Shown here one piece after another: positions 6,881 through 11,290 of a stretch of 11,290 nucleotides of DNA. The position numbers and the translations under genes were made by a program. The notes under the pieces were generated by a model that did not search any database, was not told where the DNA came from, and saw nothing but the letters and a program-made list of their open reading frames with translations. How positions within the stretch are numbered: the stretch's first letter is position 1; every line of letters begins with the position of its first letter. Source of the DNA: a bacterium (GTDB lineage Bacteria > CG03). The stretch is from NCBI GenBank assembly GCA_013791675.1, contig VMTI01000030.1, forward strand, positions 1 through 11,290, read 5' to 3'.

Positions 6881-7927
6881 ATGGCAAAATCAAAAATGTT
6901 TGGAAAAGACGTTGTGACGACGCAGGAACTATCCATTGAGGAAATAGAGCAAATACTGTCTCTCGCCGTGAAGATGAAAGCAAACCGTTACGGCGCGCCG
7001 TATAACAGCCTTCTGGCTTTCAAGACATTCATTATGTTCTTTTACAATCCGTCGCTGCGGACAAGGCAGTCTTTTGAAGCGGCCGCGACGGAGCTCGGCG
7101 GACACGCGCAGTTTATTGAGCCGAAAGCAATGCGGCTTAAAAGCGTTAAGAAGGGCGTTGAGGTCGCCGGCGAGACTATTCACGACGCCGCGAAGGTGAT
7201 GGCGAGATTTGCTGTGGGTATAGGAATAAGGATACTTGAAACTTCCGTTGACAATTACGGCGACGGCAACAAGATTCTCAGAGAATATGCCAAATACGCG
7301 GATGTGCCGATTATCAACATGGCAGATGATATTTATCATCCCTGCCAGGGCCTTGCGGATGTTATGGGTATGAGAGAACACAACAATAATCAGTCCACCA
7401 AAGGTAAAACGATTGTTCAGACATGGGCGAAAGGCGCGCTCGCGAGGTCGTATTGCTCGGTGCACGAAAGTTTGCTGCTTAATTCCAGGCTTGGAGTTAA
7501 CGTGAAGCTGGCGTATCCCGACGACAATTATGCTTTGCCGGAGAATATTGTTGAACAGGCTAAGAAAAACGCGGAAGCGGCGGGCGGCACTTTTGAGATA
7601 GTGAAAGGCGATCCCAGGGCGGCTTATAAAGGCGCGGATTATGTCTATTCCAGAAACTGGTTCGGTAAAGATTTCTATGAGATAGGCAAAGAAGCGGAAA
7701 TAAAGCGCGCTTCAAATGATAAGTACAAGGACTGGATTTGCGACGAAGAAAAAATGAAAACAGCCAATCCCGGAGCGAAGTTTATTCATCCCATGCCTGT
7801 TGACGAAGGCGCGGAAGTGACACGTGAAATAAACCAGGGCCCGCGCAGCATAGTGTTGGACATCGCCGAAAACAGACTTCATGTGCAGAAAGCCATTATG
7901 GCGCTGACCATGTCGGATAAACTGTAA
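6881..7927 (+). CDS. second carbamoyltransferase paralogue, divergent substrate site, substrate unknown
   Basis: A 348-residue protein homologous to the preceding gene product but clearly diverged. Carbamoyl-phosphate sites are SLRTR (58-62) and HPCQ (153-156), and GETIHDAAKVMARF (98-111) fits the family's first domain. The usual HCLP motif is HPMP (303-306), nearer the HPLP of aspartate carbamoyltransferase. The position of the SMG or KSW substrate motif reads DYVYSRNWFG (253-262). The loop TWAKGALARSYCSVHES (181-197) lacks the prolines of the knot loop in its neighbour. EVTREINQGPRSIVLDIAENRLH (312-334) is typical of the family. It may be a second subunit of a mixed oligomer, or act on a different carbamoylated intermediate. 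The ATG has a GGGAGA site at 6870-6875. The carbamate kinase follows 28 bases later with no visible terminator, so the two should be co-transcribed. Confidence 0.82.
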   Translation: MAKSKMFGKDVVTTQELSIEEIEQILSLAVKMKANRYGAPYNSLLAFKTFIMFFYNPSLRTRQSFEAAATELGGHAQFIEPKAMRLKSVKKGVEVAGETIHDAAKVMARFAVGIGIRILETSVDNYGDGNKILREYAKYADVPIINMADDIYHPCQGLADVMGMREHNNNQSTKGKTIVQTWAKGALARSYCSVHESLLLNSRLGVNVKLAYPDDNYALPENIVEQAKKNAEAAGGTFEIVKGDPRAAYKGADYVYSRNWFGKDFYEIGKEAEIKRASNDKYKDWICDEEKMKTANPGAKFIHPMPVDEGAEVTREINQGPRSIVLDIAENRLHVQKAIMALTMSDKL

Positions 7928-7955
7928 AAATAAGATAATTTCTGAGGAGGATAAG

Positions 7956-8906
7956 ATGAGTAAAGTGGCAGTTGTTGCGGTCGGCGGTAATTCTCTGATA
8001 AAGGATAAGGCGCATTCTTCTGTGCCGGATCAGTATATGTGCGTTGTTGAGACGGTGAAGCACATAGCGGATATGATAGAGAGGGGCTGGAATGTTGTGA
8101 TTTCGCACGGTAACGGCCCTCAGGTTGGTTTTATGCTTTTAAGGAGCGAGGCTGGGATCAAAGAAGGATTGCACCCGATTCCTATGGATTCCTGCGGCGC
8201 TGATACCCAGGGCTCTATAGGTTATAATTTTCAGCAGGCGCTTTCAAATGAGTTCCGCAGGCGCGGCACAAAAAGAGAAGTTGTCACGGTCGTGACAAGG
8301 GTTCTCGTAGATAAAGAAGACCCCGCGTTTCAAAATCCTTCAAAGCCGGTCGGGCCTTTTCTGACAAAAGAGGAAGCTGATGGAAGAAAAGCAAAAGAGG
8401 GTTGGGATATAGTTGAGGATGCAGGCCGCGGCTGGAGAAGGGTTGTTCCGTCACCGCTTCCTAAAGAAATACTGGAAGAGAAGGCGATAGATTTGCTGGT
8501 TAAAGGCGGTTTTATTGTAGTGGCAGTCGGTGGCGGCGGCATACCTGTATATTACGACAAAGAGAAGAATATCATCAAAGGCTGCGCGGCTGTTATAGAT
8601 AAGGATTTTGCGTCCGCTCTTCTTGCCTCAAACATAAAGGCGGATCTTCTTCTCATATCCACTGCGGTTGAAAAAGTCTGTTTGAATTTTGGAAAACCCA
8701 ACGAGAAAAAGCTTGATAAAATCACTGTTTCAGAAGCTAAGAAATATATAGAAGAAGGCCAGTTTGCTAAAGGCAGTATGCTACCTAAGATTCAGGCGAT
8801 CATAAAGTTTTTTGAAAATGGCGGCAAAGAAGCTTTGATAACATGCCCGGAAAAAATAGGCGAAGCCATGGACGGGAAAACAGGGACATGGATTGTAAAA
8901 GACTGA
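7956..8906 (+). CDS. arcC: carbamate kinase
   Basis: A 316-residue amino-acid-kinase-family enzyme that reversibly phosphorylates carbamate. In fermenting bacteria it runs as carbamoyl phosphate + ADP to ATP + carbamate, which breaks down to ammonia and CO2. Motifs are complete and length is normal: VAVGGNSL (7-14), SHGNGPQVG (50-58), CGADTQGSIGY (80-90), a VDKEDPAFQNPSKPVGPF block (118-135), GRGWRRVVPSP (157-167), VGGGGIPV (191-198), AVIDKDFASALLA (212-224) and KGSMLPKI (272-279). The start ATG has a strong GAGGAGG site at 7944-7950. Its place behind two carbamoyltransferases is the arrangement of ATP-yielding carbamoyl-phosphate pathways (arginine or agmatine deiminase, YgeW/YqeA-type clusters), but no deiminase or lyase gene is in view. 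Confidence 0.95.
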   Translation: MSKVAVVAVGGNSLIKDKAHSSVPDQYMCVVETVKHIADMIERGWNVVISHGNGPQVGFMLLRSEAGIKEGLHPIPMDSCGADTQGSIGYNFQQALSNEFRRRGTKREVVTVVTRVLVDKEDPAFQNPSKPVGPFLTKEEADGRKAKEGWDIVEDAGRGWRRVVPSPLPKEILEEKAIDLLVKGGFIVVAVGGGGIPVYYDKEKNIIKGCAAVIDKDFASALLASNIKADLLLISTAVEKVCLNFGKPNEKKLDKITVSEAKKYIEEGQFAKGSMLPKIQAIIKFFENGGKEALITCPEKIGEAMDGKTGTWIVKD

Positions 8907-8913
8907 AAAGAGC

Positions 8914-8941
8914 TGGACAATTTAAAAATATTTGATAGGAT
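8914..8941 (+). promoter_or_regulatory. candidate sigma70 promoter of tRNA-Gly
   Basis: A -35-like TGGACA (8914-8919) and a -10-like TAGGAT (8936-8941) are 16 bases apart, with an extended -10 TG at 8933-8934. Transcription would start a few bases before the tRNA at 8956. TAAAAT at 8941-8946 is an alternative -10 but with a 21-base spacer. The site lies directly after the carbamate kinase stop. Confidence 0.4.
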
Positions 8942-8955
8942 AAAATCCACTTAGA

Positions 8956-9032
8956 GCGGGCGTAGTTCAGCTGGCTAGAACGCAACCTTGCCAAGGTTGA
9001 GGTCGTGGGTCCGAATCCCATCGCCCGCTCCA
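8956..9032 (+). tRNA. tRNA-Gly (anticodon GCC)
   Basis: A full cloverleaf can be folded. Acceptor GCGGGCG (8956-8962) pairs with CGCCCGC (9022-9028). The D stem is GTTC/GAAC. The anticodon stem is CAACC/GGTTG with loop TTGCCAA and anticodon GCC at 8990-8992, read as glycine. The T stem is GTGGG/CCCAT with one G-T pair. The discriminator is T9029 and CCA is encoded (9030-9032). The T loop is TCCGAAT, so position 55, normally T (pseudouridine in the RNA), is C; otherwise the tRNA looks normal. Confidence 0.97.
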
Positions 9033-9063
9033 AAAACAGGATAGTATTTAGAGAGGAGATAAA

Positions 9064-9582
9064 GTGCTTTTAGAGGATGTTTTAAGTAAGAAAACCGTTG
9101 TTGTTGAGTTGAAGGGGTCTGATAAAAAATCCGTCATGGAAGAGCTTACGGAGTGCCTCGCGGATGAAAAAGTTTTGTCGGACAAAGACGCTTTTTTGAG
9201 CGCTATCATGGAGAGAGAAGAGCTTGAATCTACGGCCATAGGCGGTGGAATAGCTATTCCGCACGCCAAGCACGAAAGCGTTAAAAAAATATTTTGCGCG
9301 CTTGGTATGGTTAAGAACGGCGTGGAATTCAACGCTCTTGACGGAAAACCGGTCACCGCGGTGTTCATGGTGGCGTCGCCGCCCGACTTGAACAGGGAAT
9401 ATATACAGGTGGTCGCCCGCGCGGCAAGGCTTCTAAAAAGCGATGTTATGATGCAGAAAATTGCCGCTGCGACTTCGCCTCAGGAAATAATGAAAGTTGT
9501 TTTAGATTTTGACAGAATACTCCATAAAGCTTCCGTTGAGGTCAGCACAAAAGAAGGCAGAGTAATTCACAAAGACATATAG
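9064..9582 (+). CDS. PTS EIIA type-2 domain protein (fructose/nitrogen-type)
   Basis: A 172-residue single-domain protein of the PTS EIIA type-2 family (fructose/mannitol/PtsN type). The phosphorylatable histidine is His67 in AIGGGIAIPHAKH (58-70), the most conserved family signature. KSVMEELTECL (22-32) and NGVEFNALDGKPVTAVFMVASPP (84-106) also fit. About 20 residues follow the usual domain end (EVSTKEGRVIHKDI). There is no EIIB, EIIC, HPr or enzyme I beside it, so a regulatory PtsN-like role is more likely than sugar transport; this is inference. The start is GTG with a GAGAGGAGAT site at 9051-9060, only 31 bases after the tRNA-Gly and with no terminator between. nadC follows closely. Confidence 0.88.
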   Translation: MLLEDVLSKKTVVVELKGSDKKSVMEELTECLADEKVLSDKDAFLSAIMEREELESTAIGGGIAIPHAKHESVKKIFCALGMVKNGVEFNALDGKPVTAVFMVASPPDLNREYIQVVARAARLLKSDVMMQKIAAATSPQEIMKVVLDFDRILHKASVEVSTKEGRVIHKDI

Positions 9583-9600
9583 AGGGGGCAATACCCGATT

Positions 9601-10449
9601 ATGTTAAATAAAAAAGAAAAACAGGAATTCGTTTTTCTTCTCAAAAGAGCTTTTAGGGAAGATTGCGTATATAACGATATCACATCTAAAGCGCTTTATC
9701 CGTCGCGCTTTGTAAAAGCAAGGATTGTCTCCGGCGGAAATTATTGTCTGGCGGGAGCCGATGCGCTCGCGGATATTTTTTCGGCGAGATCAAAAACTAC
9801 AAAAGTAAAAGTCCTAAAAAAAGACGGTTCGCCGCTTACTTGCCGTGCAATAGTTTGTGAAATAGAAGGTTCTGCGGGCATGATTTTTTCCGCGGAGCGA
9901 GTGGCGCTCAATTTTCTTTCTTTTCTTTCGGGAATAGCGTCAAAGACACGCGCGTTAAAGGAAATAATAGATAAGAACTGGCGCTCGCCACGCAAGCCGG
10001 TTTTGCTGGATACAAGAAAAACTCTTCCCGGATTCAGGTATCTTTCCAAATACGCCGTCCGCTGCGGTGGAGGCGTTAATCACAGGTTTGACCTTGAAGA
10101 CACGGCTATGGTTAAGGATAATCACATCGCTTATGCCGGGCTTGATTTTGCCATTGTCGCGTTTAGAGGAAAAAAAGTTATATTTGAGGCCGATGATCTG
10201 GCATCGGCGAAGAAAATCCTCGCCGTAAAGCCCTATGTTCTTCTTTGCGACAATTTCAGCCCGCGTCAAGCCGCCGAAGCCTCCGCGCTTAGGGACAGTG
10301 TTTCTCCCCGCACGCTGATAGAGCTTTCGGGCGGCATAGACGAAAAAACAATTTTGAAATACAAACGAATTCCGATTGACAGAATATCATCGGGAGCGCT
10401 TACCCATTCCGCGCCAGCCGCGGATTTTTCTCTTGAAGTTTACGGATAA
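9601..10449 (+). CDS. nadC: nicotinate-nucleotide pyrophosphorylase (quinolinate phosphoribosyltransferase)
   Basis: A 282-residue cytoplasmic enzyme that converts quinolinate and PRPP to nicotinate mononucleotide, CO2 and pyrophosphate in de novo NAD synthesis. Characteristic blocks are ITSKALYP (27-34), SAERVALNFLSFLSGIAS (97-114), DTRKTLPGFRYLSKYAVRCG (137-156), GGGVNHRFDL (156-165), MVKDNHI (170-176), FEADD (195-199), LLCDNFSP (214-221), ELSGGID (241-247) and SSGALTHSAPAADFSL (263-278). These carry the substrate-binding Arg, Lys and His and the acidic barrel residues. Length is that of the family. ATG is chosen because the frame starts cleanly 18 bases after the EIIA gene; a GAGGGGG site (9582-9588) overlaps that gene's stop. 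nadA and nadB are not in the window. The biotin ligase gene follows or overlaps. Confidence 0.95.
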   Translation: MLNKKEKQEFVFLLKRAFREDCVYNDITSKALYPSRFVKARIVSGGNYCLAGADALADIFSARSKTTKVKVLKKDGSPLTCRAIVCEIEGSAGMIFSAERVALNFLSFLSGIASKTRALKEIIDKNWRSPRKPVLLDTRKTLPGFRYLSKYAVRCGGGVNHRFDLEDTAMVKDNHIAYAGLDFAIVAFRGKKVIFEADDLASAKKILAVKPYVLLCDNFSPRQAAEASALRDSVSPRTLIELSGGIDEKTILKYKRIPIDRISSGALTHSAPAADFSLEVYG

Positions 10450-10456
10450 AGGCGAA

Positions 10457-11047
10457 GTGGATTTTGATTTTCTCAAAGAAGAAAAAGTTTGTGAAATTCT
10501 AAAAACCTTTTTTCCGAGCGCGGCGTTTAAACTTCTAGATGAATGCGTTTCAACGCAGACAGAAATAAAAAATGAAATAACGAATTTTCCTGAAAGGCCT
10601 TTTCTTATGATAGCCCGCGAGCAGAGCGACGGGTTCGGCAGATTCGGCAGAAAATTTTATTCGCCGCGGGGAGGCTTATGGTTTTCTTTTTTTGCGCCAT
10701 CCGGTGGGCGCCTACTTGATGAAAACTGCGCCATCATAATGGCTGAAAAAATTAAAAACGCCCTTGCCGGAAAATTCTCTCTGAACATCAAGACAAAAGA
10801 GCCCAATGATATTGTGACGCCGGACGGCAGAAAACTCGCGGGTATCATCGTCGCTAAACTTTACAGCGGAAACGAATGCACGGGCGCGGTGATCGGTGTG
10901 GGAATAAATGTAAATAATGAAACTTATTTTGACGGCGTTGAAGCGGTTTCACTGCGTGAACTTACAGGCGGCGCTGTTTTGCCAGGCGATGTTCTGCAAC
11001 TATGCTTGCAAAGCATAGCGTCGTTGGTGTATGATAAGAAAAAATAA
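10457..11047 (+). CDS. birA: biotin--[acetyl-CoA-carboxylase] ligase, short form without HTH domain
   Basis: A biotin-protein ligase of the BPL/LplA/LipB fold, making biotinyl-AMP and attaching biotin to carboxyl-carrier proteins. DECVSTQTEIKNEI corresponds to the family's DSTN block. GFGRFGRKFYSPRGGLWFSFF is the biotin/ATP loop GRGRRGR...SPxGGLxxS, keeping the arginine equivalent to E. coli R118 but with Phe at two other Arg positions. KEPNDIV and GRKLAGIIV match KWPND and the catalytic-lysine block, with Glu instead of Trp. GVGINVNN is typical. There is no N-terminal DNA-binding domain and no clear C-terminal SH3-like domain, so it is unlikely to be a repressor. I chose GTG 10457 (196 residues; AAAGG at 10448-10452). 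TTG 10433 (overlapping nadC by 17 bases) is a close alternative, and TTG 10376 would overlap nadC further with no family-like sequence. Confidence 0.88.
   Translation: MDFDFLKEEKVCEILKTFFPSAAFKLLDECVSTQTEIKNEITNFPERPFLMIAREQSDGFGRFGRKFYSPRGGLWFSFFAPSGGRLLDENCAIIMAEKIKNALAGKFSLNIKTKEPNDIVTPDGRKLAGIIVAKLYSGNECTGAVIGVGINVNNETYFDGVEAVSLRELTGGAVLPGDVLQLCLQSIASLVYDKKK
11006..11035 (+). promoter_or_regulatory. candidate sigma70 promoter of tRNA-Ser inside the birA 3' end
   Basis: TTGCAA (11006-11011) and TATGAT (11030-11035) are separated by 18 bases and match the sigma70 consensus well (4/6 and 5/6). The predicted start near 11042 lies about 25 bases before the tRNA-Ser. The -35 sits within a perfect inverted repeat, CTATGCTT GCA AAGCATAG (11000-11018). 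Confidence 0.5.
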
Positions 11048-11066
11048 TAGTTTGTCAGTTTTTGTT

Positions 11067-11157
11067 GGAGGCGTGGCAGAGCGGTCGAATGCGGCGGTCT
11101 CGAAAACCGTTGTGTGCCTTTGGTGCACCGGGGGTTCGAATCCTCCCGCCTCCGCCA
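11067..11157 (+). tRNA. tRNA-Ser (anticodon CGA)
   Basis: Acceptor GGAGGCG (11067-11073) pairs with CGCCTCC (11147-11153). The anticodon stem is GCGGT/ACCGT with loop CTCGAAA and anticodon CGA at 11101-11103, reading UCG serine codons. A long variable arm (11111-11129) with a GTGC/GCAC stem is the class II hallmark of serine tRNA. The T arm is GGGGG/CCTCC with loop TTCGAAT. The discriminator is G and CCA is encoded (11155-11157). Confidence 0.97.
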
Positions 11158-11193
11158 ATTTAATCGTTCCGCTTTTTGACTGAATACATCCTC

Positions 11194-11232
11194 AAAAAAA
11201 TCGCGACTGCCGTTGGCAGTCATTTCATTTTT
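11194..11232. terminator. possible bidirectional Rho-independent terminator
   Basis: A perfect 7-bp stem GACTGCC (11205-11211) / GGCAGTC (11215-11221) with loop GTT. Towards plus it is followed by ATTTCATTTTT. Towards minus it is followed by GCGA and then seven T (A run at 11194-11200). It lies between tRNA-Ser on the plus strand and the end of a minus-strand frame, as expected of a shared terminator. The T runs are not directly adjacent to the stem, so strength is uncertain. Confidence 0.55.
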
Positions 11233-11290
11233 AAGAGAGCCTCTTTCATTTTTTTTGGAAGAAACAATTGTCCTTGTCTTCCTCGGAACA
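11220..11290 (-). CDS. 3' end of an unidentified minus-strand gene (partial)
   Basis: On the minus strand one frame enters from the right edge and runs 22 codons to a TGA at 11220-11222, ending in LFLPKKMKEALLKMK. The stop overlaps the first base of the 7-bp hairpin that, read on this strand, is followed by a T run. A basic helical C-terminus plus a terminator right after the stop fits a real gene end. The visible part is too short to identify the protein. A random open frame of this length is also possible. Confidence 0.35.
   Translation of the reverse strand, partial: FRGRQGQLFLPKKMKEALLKMK

Noticed and set aside
5701..7927. Calling either transferase ornithine carbamoyltransferase (argF/arcB)
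   Set aside because: Neither has the DxxxSMG ornithine motif, and both carry a YxxxW-type sequence at that position; a general family name is safer.
8800..9033. Minus-strand 77-residue frame beginning MERAMGFGPTTSTLARLRSS
   Set aside because: It is antisense translation of tRNA-Gly followed by antisense carbamate kinase; a common annotation artefact.
10376..10456. TTG 10376 as start of the biotin ligase
   Set aside because: It would overlap the conserved nadC end by 74 bases, has no ribosome site, and the added residues resemble no ligase sequence.
10924..11223. Minus-strand 99-residue frame containing RRREDSNPRC
   Set aside because: This peptide is the well-known false product of reading a serine tRNA gene on the opposite strand; the frame covers tRNA-Ser and birA.
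11176..11290. Possible new plus-strand gene from TTG 11176
   Set aside because: There is no ribosome binding site, it starts before the hairpin and runs through it, and the minus-strand reading explains the region better.
1..11290. CRISPR array, rRNA genes, phage attachment site or complete insertion sequence
   Set aside because: I saw no regularly spaced repeats, rRNA-like sequence, integrase or transposase; the only repeats are the two palindromic elements listed.

Overview
The window is a bacterial chromosome segment, almost entirely coding and nearly all on the plus strand. It comes from a Gram-negative-type organism of moderate GC: it has a ddl-ftsQ-ftsA division cluster, encoded CCA ends on both tRNAs, purine-rich ribosome binding sites and a mix of ATG, GTG and TTG starts. 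I cannot name the species. The diverged FtsA, the rearranged division cluster and the REP-like repeats would fit an uncultured candidate phylum such as Omnitrophica or Elusimicrobia, but that is a guess.

Layout. (1) 1-2199: the 3' part of a large DNA adenine methyltransferase / restriction enzyme of the type ISP or IIG kind. It is open at the left edge and has an AT-rich internal segment that is probably its specificity domain. (2) 2201-2728: a small AT-rich hypothetical gene whose 3' end is built from a REP-like hairpin repeat, followed by a short intergenic stretch. (3) 2729-5639: ddl, ftsQ and ftsA, joined by 4-base ATGA overlaps, for peptidoglycan precursor synthesis and the divisome. ftsZ does not follow. 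(4) 5701-8906: two different aspartate/ornithine-carbamoyltransferase-family proteins and a carbamate kinase, with a long imperfect hairpin between the two transferases. (5) 8914-9582: a tRNA-Gly(GCC) with a candidate promoter, then a PTS EIIA-domain protein. (6) 9601-11047: nadC (NAD synthesis) and a short biotin-protein ligase. (7) 11067-11290: tRNA-Ser(CGA) with a promoter inside the ligase gene, a possible bidirectional terminator, and the tail of a minus-strand gene entering from the right.

How the genes may work together. The restriction gene and its small neighbour look like an accessory island beside the division genes. The carbamoyltransferase pair plus carbamate kinase is the most interesting part. 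A transferase running in reverse makes carbamoyl phosphate from a ureido compound, and the kinase turns that into ATP, ammonia and CO2. No arginine or agmatine deiminase and no other arg gene is visible. Neither transferase has the SMG substrate motif of ornithine carbamoyltransferase, and the two differ at several substrate-loop positions. The module may be an undescribed ureido-compound fermentation route, or a two-component transcarbamylase. The remaining genes are housekeeping.
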